Source: Pardosa pseudoannulata (taxonomy: Eukaryota > Arthropoda > Arachnida > Araneae > Lycosidae). From it: DNA of 64,000 bases. This document shows positions 1 to 10,659 of the stretch, one piece after another. Each line of letters opens with the position of its first letter. The stretch's first letter is position 1. A program made the translations under genes and the position numbers. Location: NCBI GenBank assembly GCA_032207245.1, contig CM063505.1:177267530-177331529 (forward strand), in the 5' to 3' direction. A model generated the notes under the pieces. The model searched no databases. It had not been told where the DNA came from and worked only from the letters and a program-made list of their open reading frames with translations.

Positions 1-486
1 AAAGAAGAGAGATAGAAAGAAAATAAAAAAGGAGGTCTATTTACGTAAAGTACGGCTAAGAAAACGAAGGGGAAAATGCCTGGCTGGCTGCCTTCACACT
101 TGGGTGACCGAGCAAATTTCGGTCATTTGGAAATTTCACTCTTTTACTCGGCGAACCTTCTCTATCTCTCGGAATTTTATGGAGGCAGAAAGACCGGAGT
201 TTATTTCAAGATTCTCGAATTGCCTTCTCAGGACTTGAGCAGTTTGTTTGAACTAAAAAGAACCCTGGATAAAAAGTCAGTCCATGTTGGTTTAGAATTA
301 AAATAAAGCTGATATATTGAACTGTAAAAAGGTCACAAGTTTCATTAACCGCGAAATTGCAATAGATCTACCTTCAAAATAAGCATAGGGATTAAAATAT
401 TTTTAAGGAGTGTAGAATTTTTTTTGGTTCTTATTCAATCTATTTCCTGATCCTGATTAAATTCTGCCTTATAGCGTGCATAAATG
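1..486. other. Unassigned AT-rich flank with one short ORF
   Basis: No recognisable element. A 76-codon frame runs at 76-306 on the plus strand in slightly less AT-rich sequence (starts MPGWLPSHLG). I recognise no domain in it, and it has no visible splice signals or partner exons, so I do not call it a gene. Confidence 0.3.
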
Positions 487-494
487 ATCTAGAC

Positions 495-995
495 CAAGGA
501 TGGACAAACTTTTTTGACCGCGGGCCAAAAATCGAAAGAAAATAAGTTTGGCGGGCCAAGATAAATTTTTCTAAAATTTTAAAAACAATATACAAGTACC
601 TAACGGTTTAAATACGTTAATGAGATGAATGAAATTGCGATTTCATTTTTAAAAGTTCCTTATACTGAGGTTCGAAGTGAGATGTACTGATTTTAAAGAA
701 CGATGCTAAATACTCATCTGTCAGTCTACTTCTGAAATTATTCTTTCTAAGGTTCAAAGTTGAAAATACTTGTTCACATATAAGAAGCAAATACACCTCA
801 GATCTTCTGTGCTTGAGATAATAAATTTGGGATATAATATTTAAGCAAAGTAGAAAAGGAGATGGATATATAACGTATGAATATATATTTCTTCTAATTT
901 GCCTCGGACCGGCAACTTAAAATTCTATCTGCTGACCGGATAAAACCTTCCGAAGGGTTGGAGTTGACTCGCGGGCCGAAGTTTGCCCATCCCTG
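495..995. mobile_element. hAT-like non-autonomous DNA transposon (MITE)
   Basis: The two ends form inverted repeats: the left reads CAAGGATGGACAAACTT and then GCGGGCC, and the right, reverse-complemented, reads CAGGGATGGGCAAACTTCGG and then CGGGCC. This 'GGGCAAACTT...GCGGGCC' style of end is typical of hAT (Charlie-type) elements. The flanks are an imperfect 8-bp direct repeat (atctagac at 487-494, ctctagac at 996-1003), matching the 8-bp target duplication of hAT. The 0.5-kb interior has no transposase reading frame, so the copy is non-autonomous. Confidence 0.75.
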
Positions 996-1003
996 CTCTA
1001 GAC

Positions 1004-1575
1004 AGTAAAAAAGAGTTAAAATGTAATAATAAGAATTAAAATTCCCTATAATTTCATCAAGTGCTATTAAAGGTAATTTTTACACCACAGAAATTTATCG
1101 TCCGTTTTGAACTAATCTATTCAATTCTTTGAATACCAAATTCAATCGCGCTCCTCAATACACTGGCCGGAAAAGAACGTGAACGCGCTCCTGCCTCATG
1201 CATGAACTAATAAGATCTCTATTTCATACTTGTCGATTCTTGTTTATTGTTTTTTTATTCCACCCGTGAATTTATAAGAAATAGTATTATGGTATACATT
1301 ACATCTTTATATTGAGAATAGTCCAGTTTCCGAATTGTAACATGCGCACAATAATATTTCTAGGGGATTCTAGCAAATTGTGTAATTTGTTTATTTGCAT
1401 GGAAATATTGTAAATTATTTTCATTTATATTTTCATTATTGTATAAGAAACTTTCTAGGCATTATAAAATTATCGTTATGGCTTCGACCAGCAGAGAATT
1501 TTACAATGATGACGAATTACTTTAATGTGTCCAATACCCACCAAGGGTTTTGAGCTAGACAGGCCTGCGTTATAA
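1004..1575. other. AT-rich stretch, nothing recognised
   Basis: No ORF, repeat or regulatory motif that I can support. Confidence 0.4.
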
Positions 1576-1690
1576 CAGAGGTTCTCAAACTTTTTTCGTC
1601 GTTGCAACTCTGGCACTCGCTCGAGAATCGAGTAGATAAGAGATCCAACGAACCCCGAAACAAATACTAAGCTTGGACAGTGACGAAGGT
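1576..1690 (+). mobile_element. hAT-type terminal fragment
   Basis: Starts with CAGAGGTTCTCAAACTTTTT, which closely resembles the well-known hAT/Charlie terminal inverted repeat CAGNGGTTCTCAAAC. I could not find the opposite end downstream, so I call only a solo end or truncated fragment. The right boundary is arbitrary. Confidence 0.45.
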
Positions 1691-2168
1691 AAACAAATCT
1701 TAACTTGCAAGGACTTTCATGTCTGTTTTAAAAGTTTCATAATCTTTAGGCAACTTTTTTTGATTATTGCCGCTGCACCTAGCTAAAAAGCTGCGGCTGT
1801 AGAGGATCAACAACCAAGGCAAAATTGAAAAGCAGGAGGAAGTGAAATTCAGCATATTCTTAATGACCAAAAATTTAATGAATAGGGATAGGCGAAAAGA
1901 AATATTTATCGTTTTCTTCAACAGTAACTTTCCGTTACGAAAATATTTTTTCTTTCTACATTTATTAGAGAAGAAAAAACTTGCTTAATAAAAGAATCTT
2001 AGGTTTCTAAAAAAATGATAAGCAATTTTTATGGCCAATGTAAAAGCTCTATTTTTTAGGCATACCGTTTACATCGGTGTAGCTTCAATGGATATCACAT
2101 AGCATACAAAAACGGAAACGAGAAGCTAAATAACTTGATATTTAATGTATCACAATTTATTGTATAAG

Positions 2169-2170
<2 letters not shown>

Positions 2171-2228
<58 letters not shown>
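2171..2228. repeat. (TA)29 microsatellite
   Basis: Uninterrupted TA dinucleotides over 58 bp. Confidence 0.95.
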
Positions 2229-2233
<5 letters not shown>

Positions 2234-2625
2234 AAGCTTTTCCTTTTAATAAATTTTAATAAAAAAACTTTTGAATGGCAAACTTTCATTTCAAATAACG
2301 ATTAGATTATGAATAAGAGACTTAATTGTTGATATTCACATCAAAATTTGCTGACTATACAGCATAAAGCGCACCTAAATGGTTTTAAGCTTTCCATTTT
2401 GTTAAAATGGAAATTGAATGGCAATTGAATTTTATTTGAAAGTGCAAATAGTTACTGAACCGTATTGAATGAATTTTTCGTGATATTTTACTTCATCATG
2501 TTTTACAGTTTCAATTCGATATTGTATCATAATTGGGGGGTTTTACGGTTATAAAGCAAGTTCTGATTAAGAAAAATTATATACTACAATTCTCAATATA
2601 TACTTAAATAAATAAATAAATAAAT

Positions 2626-2633
2626 ATACACAC

Positions 2634-2706
<73 letters not shown>
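2626..2706. repeat. (CA)n/(TA)n compound microsatellite
   Basis: Short CA run followed by two TA runs separated by an AAATAAA interruption. Confidence 0.9.
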
Positions 2707-2713
<7 letters not shown>

Positions 2714-3413
2714 AATGGTACAAATATTTTTTTAATCTTTTTTTATAATATATCGAACTGGTCTCCGAACAATTTAAATACTCCAAGTAGTAACTTCTGA
2801 TACTCAGCTGGTAATAATTATACTTAACAATAAAATTACTTACAATGAGTACTGTCTCTCCGAAATTTCAGCATACTATTGGCATTCGATTACAACGCTC
2901 CTATATTCAGTTAATTATTCTATCTTACATAGCTCTCATAGTTTTTTAAACAGCTCAGAACACAAATCCTTAATAATATTCTGCAAGTATTACATAACAT
3001 CTTTGCAACTTTTTAACGCTATCCAAGGATGTAAAAAAGTAAGGTCCTGAAAATGCCACCCTCCAGAGAGCACAATCTGTGTCAACATGCAGTAGAAAGT
3101 TTTACAGGCGACAGTGTTTTACGATAAGCAAGCAGTTATCTCAGCTCTTTGTTAATCATGGGCATACAGCACAGATAATCATCTTACCTCACAACAAAAG
3201 AACGCAAGCATAATCTATGTCTATTTTATCTTCGCCATTTTTTCCGTCAGAAGCAAATGCAGGATCAAGTTACGGAGGAAGGAAAAATGACTTTTTATTG
3301 TCATTTTGACATTTGATAAGTAGATTGTACGTGAAATTGGCTCCGATGCTTTTAAATTTATTTAGGAAAGTTAAAGAGTGAAAATGTCAACACCATTCAC
3401 CTTGAAAACATTA

Positions 3414-3880
3414 GTTCAATTCAATTTACAATGTAAGCCAATGAAACAAAAAATATATAACAAAAACTCAGGAAAAAGAATTGGGAGATATTTTTAAGAA
3501 ACCATGGCAGTTATTGCAAATAAAATAAAAAAAAAATTAAAGTGCCATAACGAATGTGTAGTGCAGTTATGCTGATATTATATATGCAGAACCGGCTTTT
3601 GTTTGTTAATTACGTTAAGTTCAATTCAATTTACAATGTCAGCCAGTGTTTTTCCATCTTTTCTTTTTGGGTGATGCCATAATAAAAATACCTGAAATTA
3701 TTTGCGGCTATCAACAAAAAATACCAAATAAAAAATCAGGAAAAAGAATTGGGAGATATTTTTAAGAAACCACGGCGGTTATTGCAAATAAAATAAAAAA
3801 AAAATTAAAGTGCCATAACGAATGTGTAGTGCAGTTATGCTGATATTATTTATGCAGAACGGGCTTTTGTTTGGTAATTA
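3414..3880. repeat. Direct duplication of a ~0.2-0.26 kb segment
   Basis: Copy 1 spans 3414-3612 and copy 2 spans 3619-3880. Both begin with gttcaattcaatttacaatg and share a long nearly identical block (aggaaaaagaattgggagat ... gtgccataacgaatgtgtag ... gggcttttgttt). Copy 2 has about 60 bp in the middle that copy 1 lacks. The block is non-coding. It lies immediately left of the THAP transposon end. Confidence 0.85.
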
Positions 3881-4171
3881 TGTAATGAGGAATTTTCACG
3901 TTTTCTAATTTTGATTTTAAACGATAGAAGACAAAAAAGTAAGCAGGACAGTAGCTATTTTTTTTTTTTCATTTGGGGGCCTAATGAGTGATTTCTAATG
4001 GGTTTTATAGCGGACTCTTTAACGTCTCTCAAAAACGCTACTTTATCTCCGCCGAGTTTGTGACGTCATCGTTCATGTAAACACCGAGCTCCTATGCTGT
4101 TTACATGTTAAAAGGCGACTTTTAAATTTGTTTTTTGTGTAAAGTATCGCATATAATAGCATTTTTTTGTT

Positions 4172-4456
4172 ATGTCTGGCATTAAAAAATCATACTCTAA
4201 ATATTGTATTGTGCCACTCTGTAAAAATACAACTAATTGCAATGAGAAGATATTTTTCAGCGTCCCAAAAGACCCACATACACGTAAAATCTGGATAACT
4301 GAGATGAAAAGGGATGAGAAATTAAACCTCAAATTATCATATAAATCATCTCTATGGGTTTGTGAAGACCATTTTTCGGTAAATAAATGCTTGCATTTGT
4401 TTAAATATTACTATTTTAGAACAATTAAAGTATATAAAATACATCTATACCTTTAA
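4172..4456 (+). CDS. THAP zinc-finger domain protein, truncated (transposon-encoded)
   Basis: A 94-codon frame whose first 68 residues form a THAP (C2CH) DNA-binding domain. C12 and C17 are the first zinc ligands, followed by an FFSVPKDP motif (residues 28-35), conserved W41, and the second ligand pair in WVCEDHF (C64, H67), giving C-x4-C-x46-C-x2-H. THAP domains bind DNA and occur in P-element, Kolobok and PHIS-type transposases and in host regulators. Here the domain sits 285 bp inside a transposon end, so it is most likely the N-terminus of a transposase. The frame ends about 26 residues after the domain, with no catalytic domain, so it is truncated unless spliced downstream. The ATG lies 11 residues before the first ligand cysteine, the usual THAP spacing. 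Confidence 0.65.
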   Translation: MSGIKKSYSKYCIVPLCKNTTNCNEKIFFSVPKDPHTRKIWITEMKRDEKLNLKLSYKSSLWVCEDHFSVNKCLHLFKYYYFRTIKVYKIHLYL

Positions 4457-4940
4457 AAGGATTGTTGATTAACCACTGCTATTTAACTTTTAAAACTGCT
4501 AATTTTCGAGTATTATCACAGAGTTCAAGTACAATAAATATTTTATAAAGCATATAAATATCGAAAAACATATAAATATCTAAAGCATATAATTATCTAA
4601 TAAATAACTCGGGGAGGGGAAAGTTATGTATTTTCAAGGTATTATAAATATTTTCTTCAGAGATGCATACTTTCTTATGTATCAAATGTAACAGTGATAT
4701 TTTTCGATTAAATTGGTGACTAATTTGAAAAAAAAAGTATAATATTTTTAAAATACTTAATAATTATATTACTTTAAAAATTAAATTTAATTTGAGAAAT
4801 TTTATACATTTTTTAATTTGACATTAATATTAAAGGCAATAAAATTGTATTGCTATTTAAAAATGTATAAATAATTAAGTAAAGCCGTTTAAAGATTTTA
4901 AATTTCTTTTCATTATATTTAAAATATCTAAGAATTGATT

Positions 4941-5012
4941 TTGTTTTGGTTTGGTTTTGGAGTGCTACGGTCTACTTTTTGCAACACGAAGGCTAATGAG
5001 ACTGGTCTCACA
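4941..5012 (-). mobile_element. SINE 3' fragment (window SINE family)
   Basis: Begins ttggtttggttttggagtgc and continues through ctacggtctactttttgcaa to the 'gctaatgagac' block, then loses similarity. It is the tail-proximal part of the tRNA-derived SINE found elsewhere here, in reverse orientation, without the tRNA-like head. It lies inside the THAP transposon. Confidence 0.75.
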
Positions 5013-5700
5013 ATAAATACCTCCTCTAATTTTTATTTTAATATTACATCCGTCTCTATTTATAAAAAACGATGCTACTACAAATGTGTGTGCATATGAT
5101 ATATGTATATTTATTTGACTTGTTTGTGTTTACAAACAAAAGAGCTGTGTTTAGCATGAATAAAGTATTAATACATGTTAAGTAAAATTGGAAAAAAATA
5201 TAAATGATTTTACATACCTTTGGGTTTTAATTCCTCGTATTTCTGCTCCCATAAAATCCGGGTTTTTTGCTAAGAAAGAAAACATTGACATGCTGTCAAT
5301 TTTCGGGAGGCTGTCTGATTGTCTTTTGGTAAATCCAGGTAGAAGAGACATTTATGACAAATTGAGATGACTAAGCTATCTAGATCGATAAACTAAACCT
5401 TCAGGTTTAAATAAAAAAATATTTTGATAGCTAGAAAATTTCAGGAACTTGCAAAAACAAAATCGGAAAATAGTGCGCGCTTAAAAGCAATACAAAAATA
5501 TTGGTCTGCATGAACGATGACATCACAACCAATCACGGAGCGTTTTGATGTCACGTGATTTTCGCTTAACTTTAAAATTAATTTTTTAAATGATGGACCC
5601 AGTTTTTTACATTTTTGAGAACATTTTTGGAATCTACGAGTCTGAAATTATCAGAAAAACACTAAGTTGTTCGAATCCCCCACATGTGCAAATTCCTCAT

Positions 5701-6676
5701 TCATCCAGACCCACGGTAGCTCAGTCAGAAATAACAACGATCTAGGGCTACAGTGAAGTTTAGGGTGCCCGCGAAATTTGACTCTTTATCTCTATTTATA
5801 TCGTGAAGTATATGAGTTATCTCACATATGGCAAATTTAGAGCTATTCCGACTGCAATTGTGTATAAAATTTTTGTATACTGTTTAAAATATTTTAATAC
5901 TCATAGTTTATGCATTTTTATTGTTTTTATAAAGTACCCATATTTTCTGTTAAATTACAGTAGGATTTGGAAAACTTTAAAAATTGTTCTTGACACGTTT
6001 GAAAGTTTAGTACTTTACTACAATCTGCGTATAAATTTCATCTGTGTTTTTTACTATTTTAATACTTATATTTCATGTGTTTTATTGGAAGTTTATCACC
6101 GGCATCTTAAAGGGCATGTTGGCACTACTGACTCCCAAAAATATTGCCAAGACAGCAATGGGGCACCATGAACTGCATTTTCGTCACGATCTGGTAACCG
6201 GAGTGTTGCGAGATCGAGTTTCTTCAAGCATCTTCCGTGTTCATTAATGGCTGCTAAGGTAAATTAGGTTCATAATAGCAATGTCCTCAGTTCCCAAATG
6301 ATACCTCAGGGATTGGAAGGCCGAGGATGATTCAAATTATGATTCCACCGATGATGATGTCGTATGATTCAACTAATATGACATAAAGGAAACGAATTAT
6401 ATCACTTTTCGTGAAAGCAGACTTAAAGAATTGAAAGCTAATCATAGAGTATTATTTTAAAGTCGGGGGAGGATTTTTATTGAATTCGGGTTAATGAAAA
6501 GTATATCAAATACGAATATCCACTCTATTAATAAATTCCACAAACTTTAAGTCAAACCTTATAATTTCCATTCAGAAATTGCTTGTACTTTTATTTTGTT
6601 GCAGAATGACGAAGTCAGAAAGACGAAGTAATATGTAGAAAGCGACGAAGATGAGTTAGATAACCACCTTTATACA
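5701..6676. other. Unassigned stretch, short ORFs only
   Basis: A 122-codon plus frame (5803-6171) and an overlapping 67-codon frame (6044-6247) show no recognisable domain. The sequence around 6300-6360 encodes an acidic run and could be old decayed coding sequence, but nothing supports a gene. Confidence 0.3.
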
Positions 6677-7217
6677 TAGTGTTTCCCCCAGGCATTTTCA
6701 GGAGGGCGCTGCGCCCTGCCCCTTTTTTTCAGCCTTAAATACCCCTTGCCCTCCCTTTTTTGCCCCCTTTAATGTGTCCTAACCCTTTCTGATTTGAATT
6801 AATTTACCTACGATATCTGCCGAGATAGCAGAAAGCCATGCTTTTTCCGTAAAAATACAGAAGCATGTTTCACTGCTTTAGAGCAATCCATTTGACCAAT
6901 TTCCCCCTTTATCACTTAGGTCAAACTCCTTCCCTAAACGAAAGAATGGAAAAACGACTTTGCGTAGCCCACCCACCCCTGTGCGCCGTTTTCCGATTCT
7001 TTCTTCAAATATCCCCTTTCACACGGTCAAGTCAAAAATTTAATAAAATAAAATGAACTTCAAACAATTGCAAAATAGTTACATTTTTTAAACCTATAGT
7101 AATCGAGAAAATTTGAAACAAAAATCTTTTCCATTAAAAAATGCCAGTTTTGTTCCGATAGAGTACATTTATACCCAAGAGCACTTTTTTTTTTTTTTTT
7201 GTCTGGGGGAAACACTA
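6677..7217. mobile_element. hAT-like MITE with TAGTGTTTCCCCC ends
   Basis: The left end TAGTGTTTCCCCCAGGCA is mirrored at the right by TGTCTGGGGGAAACACTA, a near-perfect inverted repeat of about 17 bp. This resembles hAT ends of the CAGTGTTTCCC type. An 8-bp duplication is not clean; 'atacat' and 'atacag' occur close to the ends. The interior is non-coding, with pyrimidine-rich blocks near the left end and a poly-T run at the right, so it is non-autonomous. Confidence 0.65.
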
Positions 7218-7253
7218 ATACAGATATGGCGAAAAAATAAATATATGTAGAAG

Positions 7254-7560
7254 GAAAACGATTACCTAGTTTGTGATATCGTGAGAGGAAAATAGCACAT
7301 AACGGTACCAAGCAATAACGTTGAAAGAGTTTGGTTTGGTTTGGTTTCGGAATCGTTTTTAGAAAACGATTACCCAGTTTCTGATATCGTGAGAGGAAAA
7401 TAGCACATAACGATATCAAGGGATAAAGTTGAAAGAGTTTGGTTTGGTTTGGTTTGGTTTGGGAATCGTTTTTGGAAAACGATTACCTAGTTTGTGATAT
7501 CGGGAGAGGAAAATAGCACATAACGATACCAAGAGAAAACGTTGAAAGAGTTTGGTTTGG
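7254..7560. repeat. Three-copy tandem repeat containing a SINE tail
   Basis: Units start at 7254, 7362 and 7475 (about 108 and 113 bp). Each reads gaaaacgattacctagtttg ... gatatcg(t/g)gagaggaaaatag ... gttgaaagag, followed by a (TTTGG)n run and then ggaatcgttttt. The third unit runs straight into the tail of the full SINE copy that follows. The TTTGG run is the SINE 3' tail, so flank plus tail was duplicated after the SINE inserted. Confidence 0.85.
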
Positions 7561-7732
7561 TTTGGTTAGATTTGGAGCGCTACGGTCTACTTTTTCCAAC
7601 ACGAGGGCTAATGTGAACGGGACCTACTACTTAAAGCCTATTCCGAACGGTTACGAACATTCATGCCACTGTGGGATTCGAACCCACGAACTTCAGTTCC
7701 GAAGGCTATCACCCTAACCATCGTTCGGCACT
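7553..7732 (-). mobile_element. tRNA-derived SINE copy
   Basis: Full-length reverse-strand copy. Read on the minus strand it has a tRNA-like head with an A-box-like segment (here gnGGTTAGGGTG) and a B box GGGTTCGAATCCC, a body (gaatcggctttaagcag-like, ctcgtgttg...agaccgtagcgc), and a CCAAACCAAACC tail. The flanks ttgaaagagtt (7542-7552) and ttgaaagtgtt (7733-7743) match in 10 of 11 positions and are the target duplication. Pol III promoter boxes imply transcription from the minus strand. Confidence 0.85.
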
Positions 7733-7743
7733 TTGAAAGTGTT

Positions 7744-8079
7744 AATAGTATCGATGTTATATGAAGCAAGGGAATATGTTACGAAACAACATTCTTTGCC
7801 AAGAATTAATTTTGTTCTACATCTTCAAACAAAACCACAAGCAATAGGAAACCTCATCGATCATGTTACTCTATATCTCACAACAGAGTGGTAAAATAGA
7901 TATACCTGTCTCCGCCTCGACGGGAAAATATGCGTAATTATCTCCGCTAGACTCTGAGCATCTCTGGTGTCCATACTCAGTGGGCAAGATAAAAGGGGAA
8001 TATATAAAAGTATTAGTACTATACATCAATATGCTATCCATATTTATGTATAGCACTATGGGTTAAAAAAAAACACCAC
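7744..8079. other. AT-rich stretch, nothing recognised
   Basis: A 61-codon minus frame here shows no domain. No other structure. Confidence 0.35.
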
Positions 8080-8825
8080 ACACTGACACCAAATTACAGT
8101 AATTTAGGTTTAGTTATTATATTCCATATTGTTTTTCTTCTATATTATTTTGGAGCAAAGCACTACTTAGCAAATTTTTAGAAAACACTTACAGCATTTT
8201 CAAATTTTATTTTTTATGTATATTATAATGAAATATATTTTAATTAAAAAATTTTAAGTAAAGATCGAATACTTTACAAACTAATGACAAAGTTTTAAGT
8301 GTAAGGTTCCACAGGATTTTTAAAATCTACATAATATAATGACAAAAAAGTAAAATGCCTATTCTGTTAATAGGGAATATACTCAACTGACAAGGTAAAA
8401 TGTAAGCACTTACTGACACGACATCATAGTAAAACAAATTTAGTTATTACATTCTACAATGCTTTTATTTTATGTCATTTATGGGCAAAACACTATTTAG
8501 CAAACTTTTGAAATACACTTACAGCATTTTCAAATTATGTATATTGCAATAAAATCTTACATGATATAATAACAAAAAAAAGTAAAATAATTATTGTGTT
8601 AACAGAGTATATATTCAATTGATGGGATAAAGTAGAAGCACCTACTGATACACTATAGAAATGCAGGTTTAGTTATTAAAATTCTATATTGGGTTCATTC
8701 TAAATACTTTTTGAGTAACGAATCGATTGATGTAATGATACCAAAGCAAATTTTGTGAATATACTTATTGCATTTTAAAATTTTACTATTTATGCATAGT
8801 ATAATGTGATTTGAAAATATAAAAA
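8080..8825 (+). repeat. Degenerate tandem array, three long units
   Basis: Three diverged direct units (about 8080-8415, 8416-8648, 8649-8825) share ordered landmarks: aggtttagttatta, an attctatattg-like block, caaag/caaaacactacttagcaaa, acttacagcattttcaaatt, ataatgacaaaaaagtaaaat, and gtaagcacttactgacac. Units 2 and 3 are shortened by internal deletions. The array is non-coding. A further partial copy of the middle of unit 1 lies at about 9985-10075. Confidence 0.75.
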
Positions 8826-8849
8826 AACAACAACAATAAATAAATATAA

Positions 8850-8850
<1 letters not shown>

Positions 8851-8882
<32 letters not shown>

Positions 8883-8891
8883 TGTGTGTGT
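8851..8891. repeat. (TA)11(TG)n microsatellite
   Basis: A TA run followed by TG repeats with one CG interruption. It forms the left border of module X copy 1. Confidence 0.9.
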
Positions 8892-9462
8892 AATAAGACG
8901 GATTTCACTATGGGTGATTGCAATCATGGCCCATAAAAATCACACTAGCTAAAGACCTTTATTAACACATTGAAGACGGGAGACGGGAATACCCGTCTTT
9001 TATTTTTCAACTGTTGACGACGGATGACGAAAATTCGCGTTTTTTGGATATTTTTGTTGTTACTTTAACAAAATATGTGTGGGGACTGAGGCTAGACACT
9101 TTTCAGCGCATACCGTCTTTAATGTGTTAGAGGACGGGTTCCCACTTCATCATAGGGACAGAACAAACTGAGGGGTTAGCTAACATGAAGTCATGTGTAA
9201 AAAGGCCCTTAACACCTGTCAACATCTGTGAGAAAATCTCTAGAAAAATCTGCCTCCGACAGCGTGCATCTCCTTTTTGTTTGGAAATTTCCTAAATTAT
9301 CCGCTAGAGCAATGTAGAGTTATAATTGGTCAGACCCCTTCTCTGAGGACGTAAACTGTAGCCCTAGTGGTCAATTTAGGTTAGGGGTTAAAAATGGGAA
9401 TGCAAAAGGACGCGGGAATTTTTAGCCCTTGACTTCAGATTTGAAAACTCCTGAGAATTTTC

Positions 9463-9466
<4 letters not shown>
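8892..9466 (+). repeat. Module X copy 1: interspersed repeat bounded by (TA)n on both sides
   Basis: The core is shared with 45847-46265 (same strand) and 25972-26577 (inverted). Landmarks are aaagacctttatta, catagggacag(g/a)acaaactga, ctccgacagcgtg, gg(c/t)caatttaggttaggggtt and cctgagaattttcctt. It begins directly after a (TA)(TG) tract and stops at a (TA)(TATG) tract. No ORF, inverted termini or poly-A are seen. A TTAA-type insertion interrupts it at 8966-9126. Confidence 0.8.
8966..9126. mobile_element. Small TTAA-flanked piggyBac-like MITE inside module X
   Basis: Ends CACATTGAAGACGG and CCGTCTTTAATGTG are inverted (one mismatch). They are flanked by TTAA at 8962-8965 and TTAG (one change) at 9127-9130. 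The other two module X copies lack this about 160-bp segment, which shows it is a secondary insertion. The termini match those of the larger element at 11877-12357. A gacggg...cccgtc hairpin lies near the left end. Confidence 0.6.
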
Positions 9467-9528
<62 letters not shown>

Positions 9529-9540
9529 TGTATGTATATA
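9467..9540. repeat. (TA)n(TATG)n microsatellite
   Basis: About 17 TA units followed by about nine TATG units; right border of module X copy 1. Confidence 0.95.
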
Positions 9541-10186
9541 CACTATTGTGTTAGTTACCTATTAATATTACATTAAAGATTGCAAAAACAATCAAATGAA
9601 AACACATATCAGCAATAAACAAGTATTATGGGAAATAAATTGTAGATTTTTATCAAATAGCTTTAATATTAATACTTTTAAAAAAGGCGTGCAATAATTA
9701 AGCACGAGGAAAACAGAAAAAAAGCGCTTTTGCATACAGTTTAATTTTTTTTTTTTTAATAAGGAAGAAAAAAAAAGAGTTTTAAAACTCTTCTAAGATC
9801 CGTACAAACCACGATATCGGAAGAGACAAAAAGTAGTCAAGAAAGACCTCACGTAAAGATATGAAAATCAAAGTAAAGTTTATATATCGATAATTTTTTT
9901 TTCACTAGAAGATTCTTGAATCTGTAATGCCTATTAAATTATAAACGTTACTATTGAAATATTAATTTTTCCCCCTAGCCAAAAAATGAATTTTAAATTT
10001 TAAAAAAATTTAAGTATAGATGGAATATTTTACAAACTCATGAAAAAATTTAAACTGTAAAGCTTCTTTAAGATCACCAGCTCAATTCAAATGAGAGAAC
10101 GTATGAGGTAAAAAAAATTATATAAGTAAAACGCTAACATATATCGCTATCGCAACAATTAACCAAATCCACTTAGAAACTAGGCA
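9541..10186. other. AT-rich stretch with a partial copy of the 8.1-kb tandem unit
   Basis: At about 9985-10075, 'aaatttaagtatagatggaa' followed by tattttacaaactcatga matches the middle of the tandem unit at 8245-8310. Otherwise nothing is recognised. Confidence 0.4.
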
Positions 10187-10480
10187 TTTATATTTATTGG
10201 CAATAAATCCCTCAACAGTTTACAAATCCAATAGCTCCAAATTATTAAAAATTAGCCATAGTGAACCATTAATGGTTCATTAATCTAATTTTTTAATAAT
10301 TAAGTGCATTTAATATGCAAGAAATGGGCTTCACAAGGAGATTTGGATACAAATATAAAATAAATTAAAATATAGATACAGATTGTTTGGACACGACGAG
10401 ATCAGGAGAAAATATTAGGCTACCATGATCAGAACTTTATCGCCAAGTTGGCAGGGCACCCTGTTCTTCAGTCAGACTGA
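10187..10480 (+). repeat. 0.3-kb interspersed repeat, copy A
   Basis: Matches 40741-41036 in the same orientation. Shared landmarks are gctccaaattattaaaaat, acagattgtttggacacg, gatcaggagaaa and atcgccaagttggcaggg. Divergence is moderate with small indels. It has no ORF and no clear termini, so the class is unknown. Confidence 0.75.
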
Positions 10481-10621
10481 AAGGCAACAAATGCTAACAG
10501 TAAAATAATAATGTCATGTGTATTGTAAAATGCCTTTATGATCGATTAAAAAAATAATTTCATGTATTTTTGATGTTTAAACTTTAAGAACGTAAAGATA
10601 GAAAATTTCACAGATTTTTCA

Positions 10622-10659
<38 letters not shown>

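Larger units (their letters stand above)
1691..3413. other. AT-rich stretch with two (TA)n tracts
   Basis: Apart from the microsatellites listed separately I see no gene or element. The open frames here are short, and two of them are just (TA)n translated as Tyr-Ile. Confidence 0.4.
3887..5698 (+). mobile_element. DNA transposon with THAP-domain ORF and long inverted ends (ISL2EU/PHIS-like?)
   Basis: The outer ends are inverted: GAGGAATTTTCAC at the left and, reverse-complemented, GAGGAATTTGCAC at the right. About 170 bp further in, the inverted relation returns: gtgacgtcatcgttcatg near 4060-4078 pairs with gtgatgtcatcgttcatg (reverse strand) near 5509-5527. The imperfect terminal repeats are therefore about 190 bp long. 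AT flanks both ends (3885-3886, 5699-5700), consistent with a 2-bp AT duplication. A THAP zinc-finger ORF lies just inside the left end. ISL2EU/PHIS elements are known for THAP-type proteins and short AT duplications, so that class is the best guess, but no DDE catalytic region is recognisable. A SINE piece lies in the interior. A 60-codon frame at 5188-5370 may be decayed coding sequence. Confidence 0.6.

Noticed and set aside
3960..3972. Poly-T as a retroposon tail
   Set aside because: It lies inside the long inverted end of the THAP transposon and has no associated retroposon body.
5705..5730. tRNA A-box-like ggtagctcagtcag
   Set aside because: No B box or cloverleaf follows within tRNA distance.
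7680..7732. Functional tRNA gene (gattcgaacc motif)
   Set aside because: The same motif recurs in every SINE copy with SINE body and tail attached; no intact cloverleaf.
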